Assembly (NCBI RefSeq): GCF_014633365.1
Contig: NC_068352.1
Coordinates: forward strand, 6,378,393 to 6,442,392
Reading direction: 5' to 3'
DNA: 64,000 bases
Origin: Diospyros lotus
Taxonomy: Eukaryota > Streptophyta > Magnoliopsida > Ericales > Ebenaceae
Below, piece after piece: positions 33,991-44,764 of this stretch. Both the position numbers and the translations under genes were made by a program. Each line of letters opens with the position of its first letter. Position 1 is the stretch's first letter. The notes beneath the pieces were generated by a model that was given only the letters and a program-made list of their open reading frames with translations, did not search any database and was not told the origin of the DNA.

Positions 33991-36129
33991 TCATCCCCAT
34001 AGTCTTTAATTGCACTACTAATGTGGTCAATTTCAAAACGTGCTCATTCATGGTACGAGAACTATCATATTTCATGGTGGTCAATATACTTATTAATGTA
34101 CTAGTCAGAGATTTTTTTTGACAATCTGAGAACACTTTTCTGCAAATTTCATAAGTTCCATACTATTTTCAATTTTGGAAAGGACAAACTTAACGTTATT
34201 TGCAATAGTCATTCACATAAACATCAAGCATAATCTATTTGATCCCTCTAATCATTCAACAGGTTTCTCATTCGGAGTGCTAAGTCAAGATTCAAAATAC
34301 TTAAGCGAAACTAAACTTGTTCACTCCAATCACAGAAATTTAATCTGTTGAAAAATAGAACAGATGATGCGTGCAAATGCATTGAAACATGTATAATATA
34401 GCAAATAAAATTAAGATACTCATACATTAATGTTTTAAAAATTTCACATAATTTTATATTCAAATATTCATCAGAAGGTACATGGTAGTTTTTTTTTGGG
34501 TGATACTAAAATGTGCAAAATAAAACAATAATTGATAATACTAATTGGATCCATTTGTTACATTTGGATAAATAAAATAAAATTAATAGAAGATGCTAAT
34601 TATCACGTTCATGTTGGCAATTATAAGAACAAATAATTATCCTTTGTGTTAATCCCAAAGAGTCTTACAATACAAATTTCAATTTACCCACAAACAAATA
34701 TCATACATAAATTTAATGTCATCATCAAACATAATGCTTATAAAAAATTGAAAACAATTTATAACTCGAAATTTATTTATTTTAAAATTTTAGCCACTTT
34801 GGTGGCTAACAAATTTTTCTTAAAATAAATTTCAAGTTATAACTATTTTATTTTATTTATTTTATATATATGTATATTTTAAATGGATCTGATTATGGAT
34901 CTGTCAGTGGATCGTAATTGGATCGAGAAACCCAAACCAGATCTGCATGGTCCGATCGTTAATGAGTCAGATTGACCGACCCAGATCCTTTAATAGGTGG
35001 CTTAATATCAGGTCGACCGACCCAGATCCGGATCCAATACATCACCCAACATCTTACCCATCTTCTTCTTCTATTTTAGGGTTTCTTCTTTAAGCCAAAC
35101 AGCTGTCGCCGCCGCCATCTGCCTTCCTTTCCCCCTTCCATCGCAGTTCCATTGCCGGCGAAAGCCATGAAGCTTTCGTCGCCAAACTTCATGTCGGCAT
35201 CCTTGATGCAGATACGAATACCCACGGCCGACGAAAAGCGAACGACAGTCATGGCGGAAAATAAATGGGTCAGTCGATGCGCACTGCCTTTTCATCACCG
35301 GCATGCCGTCTTTAACGATGACCCTTGAGCTTCAAGAACAGGGATCTGGGCATCCGATCGATCCGCTTTTCCGGCCACCGTCATTCCGGCTATGGCGTTG
35401 CAAGCTCCGTCAACCACAGTTATGGCGAGCAACAGAGATCGACCCAGATCTCATTGATACACTCCTCACTTTTTTTTTATTTTTTTTTATTTTTACGCAT
35501 AATTAATTTACACAAAATATCGAAAACGTAATTTCAAACGAAAAATATATGAGTTTCATAAATGCAGGCTATGACATCACATATGTAAGCTATAATATTA
35601 CATGTATAATAATAACATACAATTAAACATTATATTCATAAATCGTAAAATTCATATAATTTACATAATTTAATAATTAAATACATACCTGAATCCATCA
35701 AAAATTAAGTCGTAAAGAAAACTATCAGTTGATGACGAAAATACCGGAATCTGGTTTCTCCCCTTTCACTTCAATCGTAATGATAGATATAAAATATGAC
35801 TGTAATTACTTTGATAATGTTACATACAGAGAGGATCAAACCTCTTATTTATAATGAGAAAAGTAGTCTCTCATCAAAACTCTTTAGTAATTATCATTCA
35901 CATCTTCTAAATCAAATAGAATTTATAACTAATCAATTATCTTATTAAATTATTTAATTATCTCATCACAATCATATATGATATTAAATTTTATTATTTA
36001 TCATATAAACATCATAATATATGTTAAAATATTTATATTAATTATATTATAATATTTGAGATAATTATTATTGATTTATCTAATAAGATTTTTTCTTTAA
36101 TTATTGTGAGCCGCAAAATAATTTTTACA
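33991..36129. other. AT-rich spacer between duplicated blocks
   Basis: Includes a GC-richer segment at about 34890-35460 with repeated GACCGACCCAGATCC words and short open frames on both strands that match nothing I recognise. The part from 35690 to 36100 is AT-rich. No gene was assigned. Confidence 0.5.
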
Positions 36130-36420
36130 AGTTCTTGAGAAAATAATTTTTGTTGACTTATGCTTGTTAGGTCAACGACCCATTTGGCAACTCTTTGACT
36201 TTTTTTTCTATTTTTAATTTATTTTGATTTGATAATTACAACTCTTAATATTAATTAATTACATTAATTATTATTGACTCTCGTGTTACTCGATATCCAC
36301 TCATCATCTCCATTTTTAGTAGGGCATTCTCTTCAATTGATTTTCTAAGGAATAAATCCCTAAGAATTATCTCTAATAGAGGTGAAGATAAAATTAATTC
36401 ATTATCTCTATCTATTTCTT
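36130..36420. repeat. Duplicated upstream block, copy 2
   Basis: Copy of 33706-33990, including TTGACTTTTTTTTCTATTTTTA, the ATCCACTCATCA phrase and AATAAATCCCTAA. Confidence 0.75.
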
Positions 36421-37639
36421 AAAAATAAAGAATATTCTTTATGAAAAGTTACGAGGTATATCACAAAAAAAGAATAAATTAAGATATATCATTTAATGAT
36501 TCAACCATACAATATAAACTTTTTTCTAGTAAACGCTATTCAAATTTTTTGTTTCCAGAATTATATTTTTGTACGAATAATATATTATATTTTAGCTAAG
36601 TACAATATATAAAACATAAAATTTATATAACTAGGTTGTTATAGTAAATATTTTTGTTTAATATATTTTACTATAAGGTATATTAAAATACATTTGGCGT
36701 GTGTTTGTCAAATCCTTGGTTGCGAACCAAGATGGTGGACTAAGCATTGAGACCGAACCAATTTACATACAATATGTAGTGCAATTTTTCATTCTCTTTA
36801 TTGCAATTCTTATTTCAATTTCATTTATTTAAGTCCAAATTTTTAAAAGATAAAAAAGTTTAAATCATCCTATCCTCTAAAACTAACATTTGTATTAGTC
36901 CTCTTCGTTCCCTTTGTCTTTGCCGTTTGATTCATTCCTTTTTGCGTCTTCCTCGTCATCTTCCTTCACGTCTTCCCCCTTCGTGTCGCATCTTCCTCTA
37001 TTCACTTAGGGCTCCAATTCATGAGCTTCAACAAGGGATCCAATTCCTAAACCCACCCACTTAAAAACCCACCAATTTTAACCTTAGTTAATTGTTTTAT
37101 TTTTTATTTTTTTTTTCACATATGTTAACATGAGATTCACTCAAATGTTTTAAAATGTCAGGTAGCGTGTTACGTTAACAAAAGCATATACCTCTAGAAT
37201 TAAATTCGGATCTTAATTAAAATTGTAATCAATCGATCAAATTAAGATACAATTACTAAAATTAAAATATTTAGATAAAATTATAAAAACAAGGTTCAAA
37301 TTTTTACTGCTCTTAGCCCAACATAAAATGGTGCATGTGTGTGTATATACATGCACGCAAGCATGAAGGAGACGGTGTGGGATTCCGAGCTCCAATAAGG
37401 GTAAATAAAAACAATGGGAAACCCAAAAGGTTGCAATAATGGCAAAATCGACGACCACCAACCGCACCATCAAATACAGGAATTTGAAAAGGCAAACGTG
37501 CCATTTATGGCTTTGGTTTTCACATTTTTTACATTGGAATTTTTTTATTGATTATAATTCATAATTGCTATTTTTTTAGATATATATATATATATATATA
37601 TTGACTAGTGACGTTCAAATTTAGATTCAAATAAAAAAA
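36421..37639. other. Intergenic spacer
   Basis: AT-rich, with a CT-rich GTCTTCCTCGTCATCTTCC stretch near 36940 and a (TA)n run at 37580-37601. No coding structure was seen. Confidence 0.5.
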
Positions 37640-37840
37640 TAAATTTTTTTACGGGCCAGAGAGATTAACAAACAAATTTATAAAATAAGGATTAAAAAAC
37701 TAAAATACCATCATTCACATTATATTAAAAAAAATACAATGTAATGTAGACGAGGGTATTTTAATTCTTTAACCCCCATTCTGTAAGTTTGTCTGCCAAC
37801 CTATCTGGCTCTCAAGAATTTTTCAAAATAAATTAGCCTG
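37640..37840. mobile_element. MITE family M1, copy 1
   Basis: A foldback of about 200 bp. GGGCCAGAGAGATTAACAAAC...TAAAATACC on the left pairs with GGGTATTTTAATTC...CCTATCTGGCTCTC on the right, over arms of about 90 bases around an ACATTATATT...AATGTAATGT centre. A second copy lies at 43981-44206. Confidence 0.75.
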
Positions 37841-38479
37841 ATCTCACACGGATCGGGTATGATCCAACTCAATCCGATTTGAATCAAAATCCAAAATTAG
37901 TTTAAAATAAATAATATTATTTATTAATAATAAATAGTATTATAACATATATATAATATATTATTAAAGTGTAAATTAATTGATTCTTGTTTAGATTTTG
38001 TTCTGTAAATTTTTATTTGAATGATATATATATATAAGTATCTATACTTGCATTTTTTAAAATTTTATTTTAAAAAACAAAAAATATTCAAAACTAGTTA
38101 AGACCACCCTAAATCAAATGGAACCAAACTAAACTGATCCAATCCAGTCTAGTCTTCAGTCTAGGATTCTTATGAATCCCAATCCAGTTCAATCCAAGAC
38201 CTATTTGAACCATCTAGATCAAATGAACACTTCTAATCTTGAGTAAATTCTCTAAACACGAGTTAGGCAAATCCCTAAAAATTTAGTAAAAGTAATGTTT
38301 AAATGCTACTGCTTTAACAGCTAATTTGAGCAAACCAAATCTCAACATATATTCTTGATTTTATCACAATAACTCTATCTCATGTCTAAGTAATCTAAAC
38401 AAAAACACATGTATGTATGTGTCACAATATAATTGGTTGGTGATACAACGTTAGCAAAATTGGGGGACCCACCCTTATT
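37841..38479. other. Intergenic spacer and 3' region
   Basis: AT-rich with repeated GATCC and ATCCAAT words (37840-38230). The right end should include the 3' untranslated region of the transporter gene. Confidence 0.45.
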
Positions 38480-41400
38480 TCAAACAGCATTGGAGGCGGA
38501 GGCGGAGGCGGCGGCGGCGGCGGCGGCAGCATTGACCTCTGGCTGTTGTGGCTTGTCTTCAGTGGTTTTGGGTTTCAAAGAGAATGAAGCCTGGCTTGGA
38601 AGGTGGCTGGGAATGGACTCTTGAGATTCCTTTCTCAAGTTTAGGGATGTGTAAACTGACATTCCAACAAGGGCTGTGACAGCACCACAAATGCTCACAA
38701 ACCCTGGATCTGAATCAAAGAGGACGTGCCCTCCCAGAAGGATCACACAGGTTTTGAACTGTCCCAGCACCACATGGGAAGTGGCAGAAGTGGCACTGCA
38801 AGAGGGCAATCAACAAGACTTGTATGTTGGTTAGCATAATAAATGGTTAAAATTCATATTAGTGGGATTAAGTGTTCATTTGAGATATGGAGATGGAATG
38901 GAAAATAGATGACAGAGCATTACTCCTTATTTGGAAGTAACAACAATAATGAAATAAACTGAAAATAAATGGATCCAAAGGCCCTATTTTTTTGTCCCTT
39001 GTGAATAGAGGGAGAATTGATAGAATGGGAACGAATAGAAAACTTAGTTAACGGCTCGTTTGAGAGATGGAGATAGAACGCAAATAAATAGAAGGGCATT
39101 CTCTTCTTATTTAGAAGAGACAATAATAACGATATGAAATAGGAATTAATAGATTCAAAACTTTTACTTTTTGTCTCCGCATATTGGGAGAGAATTATAG
39201 AATGAAAATGAATAGGAAACTTACTTTTGTGTTTTGAAAATATTAACCTTAATAAGCTTACTCATATTCTATAATATCATTAAAAATGTACAATAGCCAT
39301 TGCTCTCTTAGACAAGGGGAGACATTTTTGGAGCTCACCCAAACAAGAAAAAAATATTTTACATTCCATTCTATTATTTTCTATTCCATTTTATTTCTTT
39401 TCGAACAATGACCGAGGCTTGATATTTTGTTGTTTAGATGAAAATATATAGATATGTAAAATATGGAAGACTTGAGAATGGTAGTATCATCTCACCCAAG
39501 TGCTAAAGCTCCAGACCACTGCAAGAGAAAGCCGAGGGCTGCTGATGTCAAAACAGCAGAAGAGTTGTGGAGATTCCACCTGAAGGATGAGACTCCCGGA
39601 GGGTCCAACCATGGCAACAATGCTAACAAGAAGAAGATAGTCACTGGAGTTGTCTTCCACATCAGCCTGCACACACAATGTATACATATTAATTGTAATT
39701 TATCTTCATTTGTTTAGAATAATGATAGTTATATCAAAATGGGAGACCGGACAGGGCTCCAGAAGCAATGAAATGAAGGGTTTCTGAGACCTTTCATTGC
39801 CTCCACAATCCAGTTTGACACCCCCATCGATCGATATTACATATATATCATCATCTATATGTTTAAGGAACAGAAACCCACGAACCTCAGCAGACCAGTT
39901 CGACATCCCCATTGGTGGATACATGATCATGTGTTTGTTTATGATGTTGTTTAAGGAATGTAAATGGTTTTCAAGAAATATAATGCTTACGCTAGAGCAG
40001 TCCAATTGGCTTGTTGCTGGAGATTGGACCAAAGGATTTTGTTTATGGCGCTTGGAATTATCCAAGCCACTGCAATGCAAGCCCCAAAGAGATTGAATTC
40101 TAGATCTGTCACAGTTGCCACTGCCACTCCTACTGAGACTACAGCCAGAGCCACAATCTGCCAACAAAAGAAATTAACAACTTAAAGGCCATGAAAGCAG
40201 TCTTGATCACATAAGACTTAATAAGATGGTTTGAAAAAATGAATTTAGGGAGTAGTCAATTAAATCAATCCACTCAACTTGCTAATTTGCCTGATTGAGA
40301 GGGAAGTAAAGAGGTTAATGGCATTTTGATTATTTTAAAAAATAGTTGATGATATTTTGATCAATTTTTATAATTGGCAAATCATAATTAACCGCTTCTT
40401 TTGAGATGTGACATTTTGGGTCGGTTTGAGCGTTTTGATTTTTTCTCTCTCGGCCCTACCTCGATCTCATAAAGGGAAATCAGGGAAGACTGTATAAATA
40501 TACCTTTTTTAGAGAAATGGTTTTCCGGAAGAGAATGAACTCTGCAAGAACGATGGTTGGAGTGACAGAAATTTTAGCCATTTGATAGAACCCAACACTG
40601 CAAATTAAAGAGGTATATAGTAAGGAAAACTAAAAATCAGATTAAAAGGCACAAAAAGAAGTGAAAATTAAGAGTAGGATTAGAACCTGTTATGCTTGAG
40701 ACTGGTGTTGGCAAGGCCAGAGGCAAAGGCCATAACAACACCCAAAGAGAAAAGGGAAGAGAAAGGAGTGGTTTTGGTAGGGGGAGCGACTGGAAGCAAT
40801 GAGAAGGCCTTCAAAATGGCAAGTAGGATCCAAGCAGAGGCATAGTGGATCAGAGTGAGAGAGATTGGGAAATTGAATCCAACTCTCCCCATTACCTGAA
40901 TAGCAAGTAGAAACCATAAGATTCATTTGTGTAATTGAAATCTAGTGCAAAAAAATTCACCCACCAAAAGGAGAATAATGATTTTTTGTCCGATATGGTA
41001 GGCCAAAATGAGGGTCGAGTAGGTAAATATGAATGTACTTTAGTAGATTGGATGTACTTATACGTTCTACTAGAAGACAAAGACATGGCCACGTCGCCAA
41101 CAAGCCATATGCCTTGTTAGCAACTTCCTTGCTAAGAGAGGATTTGGGTTGTTGGGTGACACAACAAACACATCTATGTACCAACTCGGGCCCCCATTTT
41201 GGCTCAAAATTTCAGACAAAAAATCAGTGTTATAAAAGATGTAGATCTATCTGAAGAGACAAGGAGTGGATGTACTGACTAATTTGTTTCCTAGGATTAT
41301 CCCGACAGCCACCATGAAATTGAAGGTCATGGCCACAATTGGTCCGCACATACGTTGTTGTTGGCGCTTAGCTCCTTCTGAGGTTCTGAGCTCACTATAC

Positions 41401-42103
41401 AGAGCCCCTCTGAGTTCTTCCAATGCTCTCCCTGATACCCACAAAAAATTAAACAACAAAACAGGACAGGTTAAGCCATAGGCAAAAGTGGCTCATTGTG
41501 ATGTCAATTCATTAAAAGAGGAACCCTTGTTTCAATGCACAAGACACTTCGTTTCATAGAGCTCTAATTATTTATTTTAAAATTTCTCTTTTCCTAATGC
41601 ATAGAACTCTCTGTTTTATAGAGTTCTGATTATTTATTTTTTTTAAAATTATATTGGTGACCTAAAAGTCATATATTCTATTCCTAAAAACAATTATTCT
41701 CTTGTAAGAGGTCAGAAAAAACTTCAATTAAATAAGACTCTCCCTCTCAACGCTAATAAAAGTGGGGAGTTGAAATTGACAATAATAATATATAGACTTT
41801 AAATGGCTGGAATTTAATAGGAGATCAGGCAAATTCAAATGCAGATTCAAGAGGCACCAAACAAACCCAATTCATTGGAATGAATGCGAATTGTGTGGAG
41901 TAATTAAAGAGCAATAAAGATGAATTGTAGATAGAAACAGAACCCAGAATCGGAATGTGAATAGGCAATAGAAGAAAACAATTGAAAACGAAGCAAAAAG
42001 CATTAATAACTGCACCAAAGAAACCTGTTTCGCCCGCATCACTGTCTTTCCGCTTGATAGATCTTCTGGCATCTTTCCCCAAGACCAAACCCAGCAATCC
42101 CAT
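38480..42103 (-). CDS. Nucleotide-sugar transporter (NST/TPT family)
   Basis: Seven exons with GT-AG junctions: 42025-42103, 41280-41431, 40687-40895, 40504-40597, 39991-40157, 39496-39666 and 38480-38795. They total 1188 bp, or 395 residues. Start MGLLGLVLGKD was chosen; an in-frame ATG at 42157 would add 18 residues. The first 55 residues are hydrophilic (SEGAKRQQQRMCGP), followed by about ten hydrophobic segments. Family signatures include GLANTSLKHNSVGFYQMAKI, VSVGVAVATVTDLEFN, ALMWKTTPV and ATSATSHVVLGQFKTC. The C-terminal tail is cytosol-like and ends in an Ala/Ser run coded by a GCC/GCG repeat. Family members exchange nucleotide sugars or phosphorylated sugars across Golgi, ER or plastid membranes. 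The substrate cannot be read from sequence. Confidence 0.92.
38495..38530 (-). repeat. GCC/GCG triplet repeat coding polyalanine
   Basis: A GGC/GGA triplet run on the plus strand codes the Ala-rich C-terminal tail of the transporter. It is a likely length polymorphism. Confidence 0.9.
38873..39235. repeat. 180-bp tandem duplication in transporter intron 6
   Basis: Two diverged units, at about 38873-39053 and 39054-39235. Each has TTTGAGA(T/G)ATGGAGAT near its start and GGGAGAGAAT or GGGAGAATTG ... GAATAGRAAACTTA near its end. It lies in the intron between exons 6 and 7. Confidence 0.75.
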
Positions 42104-42420
42104 CTCCCCCCAACAAATTGAGATCATCTGATCAAGAACCGAATCGATCTCAAACAACCCATCTCTCCCAATCCAACCAAAACAACAATGGGATGAGATA
42201 ACAGAGGGGAATTCCTAGGGATGGAACAGTCTCAGTTTGGTGGGGAAGAAAGAAAGAAAGAACAGAGCAGTGTCGCCAAAGAAGGAGTTGAAATTGAATA
42301 ATTGATTTGAATTTGGAATTGAAAATTGAGATCTGATTTCATATATATCTATATATACATATACACACACACATATATATCCTCGAGAGGAGGGGTTTGT
42401 TGGAGTTTGATCCAAACGAT
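42104..42420 (-). promoter_or_regulatory. 5' leader and promoter of transporter gene
   Basis: Upstream of the start on the minus strand are an AAAG run (42249-42263, plus strand) and a TATATA/CACACA microsatellite (42338-42378). Purine/pyrimidine tracts like these are common in plant leaders. The transcription start was not determined. Confidence 0.4.
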
Positions 42421-43117
42421 GAGGTGGTTATTATGTATATATAGCCAAGCTTCCTTAATATGTACGATATTACCATTTGCTTCATCCTCACTTGATTTGC
42501 CTCTTAAGAAAGAAGCCTTTATGGTGAGGGAAGCCTCATGGGGACCATCTGTGTGTCCCTTCTTGTGAAAGAAATTATGTTATTTCTTTATGTTTTGCTT
42601 CAATGTAATAATAATATTTACATCAATTTGTCTTTAAATTTGTAAATTTTTAATTATTGAAGAATTTAGAGATCGCTTGATATCAGTAAAAATGACTTAT
42701 TTAGGGCATAAGGGTCCTTCTTTATTTGTAAAAATAGTTTCCTAAAAGATGTAAAAAAATTTGTTGATATAAGATAAATAAAAAGTTTTATCTGATAAAG
42801 ACCATCTAGAGCATAGGGGTCCTCATTTATTTATAAGTTCTATTGATAAAGACCCTTATCGATAGAACTTATCTCTTGAGAGATTTTTGAAATAAACATT
42901 GAAAATAAAAATTTGCACAATTCTTCGTGAGATGCCACGATTGATTACTTGAAAAACTCTCGATTGAGGAAGGTTTTTGAGAGTTTCTCAAAAGTTTCTC
43001 TCAGATGATTTGGAGGATAGACTCACAAGGTTTTCATGAGACTCTTCTTGATACAAGAGACTTTATCGAAGTTCTTTTTATTTTTTTTAATATTATTTTT
43101 GTTAGGGGTTGTTTTGG
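42421..43117. other. Intergenic spacer
   Basis: AT-rich. A short inverted pairing (TCTATTGATAAAGACCC with ATCGATAGAACTTATC) lies near 42838-42872. No gene was seen. Confidence 0.5.
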
Positions 43118-43495
43118 TGGGTTAATTATATCAATAATCATTCAATTTTGCATTCTATTATTATTTGGTCACTGAACTTTAAAATGTTACTTGTTAGTCA
43201 CTAATATTTTAAAACTGTTACTGCTTAGTCACTAAACTTTAAAATATTGTCTATTAGTCACTAATATTTTAAAACTGTTTTTCATCCGTCACTCGTGAAC
43301 TTAAAGTTCAGTGACTAACGAGCAACAGATAAGAAATAATTTTGAAATATTAATGATTAGTAGGTAACATTTTAAAGTTTAGTGACTAAGTAATAACAGT
43401 TTTAAAATATTAGTGATTAACTGGTAATATTTCAAAATTTAGTGACTAAATAGTAATAGAATACAAAATTGAGTGATTATTGGTGTAATTAACCC
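43118..43495. mobile_element. Mutator-like MITE, 378 bp
   Basis: The whole element is one long palindrome, from TGGGTTAATTATATCAATAATC to the matching GATTATTGGTGTAATTAACCC. The arms are nearly 190 bases around GTGAACTTAAAGTTCAG. The arms themselves contain repeated TTAGTCACTAA units. It is flanked by TTGTTTTGG (43109-43117) and TTATTTTGG (43496-43504), a 9-bp duplication with one mismatch, the length used by Mutator-like elements. Confidence 0.85.
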
Positions 43496-43504
43496 TTATT
43501 TTGG

Positions 43505-43980
43505 CACATAAATTTTCTCTTTTTACCTTAAAAGTAAAATTCAACAAATACAATTAGTAGGGATGCTTCATTATCTAGTTTTCTAAATATTCCTTAATTG
43601 ATTTAGCATTGTTTGTTTGTACGTGAATAAGGAGCACTCTGCATGTGGGGTGACAGTCAAGGAGGAGGAAAAGACTTTCAAACCCCCACCTAGCTCGTAT
43701 ATATTAGTTAATCAATAAATAATGTAGCCAACACTGAGGTTCTTTTCGTCATTTAATGCGGTCGAACCTCCACCTGGCCTCCCGCTTTCCAACTATACAG
43801 GACCAATCTATATATCTATATTGCTGGGCAAATCACAGTTGCAATCTAATTTAATTATAATTAAATAGAAAATCAACATTCAATAATCTTAAATTTTAAT
43901 TAATAATTGTTGTGGCTAAAAAAGTAACCCCATGCCCAAGTAAGTTTGAGAGAATGAAGTTTAAAGAATGAAGTTCGGGA
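43505..43980. other. Intergenic spacer
   Basis: AT-rich spacer with a short GC-richer patch at 43740-43800. No gene was seen. Confidence 0.5.
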
Positions 43981-44206
43981 GATTTTCTAAATAAAACGAG
44001 TTTTTTTATAAGGTTAGACAGGTTGAGAGACAAACTTACAGAATGAGGACTAAATTACTAAAATATTTCCACCCACATTACATTGAAAAAAGTATAATGT
44101 AATATGGGTGAGAACATTTTAATTTTTTAGCCCTCATTTTATAAGCCTATCTAGCAATTTGTCTGACTCTTAAGAATTGTCCGAACAAAATAGTTCTCAT
44201 AAGGAT
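43981..44206. mobile_element. MITE family M1, copy 2
   Basis: A foldback with the same order as 37640-37840: GACAAACTTACAGAATGAGG...ACATTACATT on the left arm and AATGTAATATGGG...CTCATTTTATAAGCCTATCT on the right arm. It is diverged from copy 1, so the family is old. Confidence 0.78.
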
Positions 44207-44733
44207 TTCTCTTGAATTTGTGATATAAAATGACAAGGACATATCAAATAATCTTTAAAATCTTTGCCTAGAGATCCATAACAAATACTTCTAAAAAGTT
44301 CAGATATTCCTCATCCTAATAATCTTAATCTCTATAAATAGAGGGTAATCTTTTCTATCGATGTGCGTCACAAACTACATAAATGTTATTTTGTTTTTTG
44401 ACTAATACTGATTTAATCATCGGAGGATCAGTACAAGAGACACCCCACACCCTGACTATCATCTATTTTACAAATTTCTTAGATATTGGAAACTCAAGAT
44501 GAGTAATACAATTTTATTTAAAGTAATAGATAGCAACCCTATTAGTTGGAGGGAATACAAATCAAAGGGAGTAACAATAAAAGGCTCGTTTCTATATGGG
44601 TTTAGAATTTCCAAAGTGTGCTCCTCCCATATTAATGGAATCTTGAATCTTCCCATGTTCTTGAGATTTTAGCCAATGCTTGCTATAATTAACCATACCA
44701 ATCCAATTAAGAGATTAATCTAATTCCAAATGA

Positions 44734-44764
<31 letters not shown>

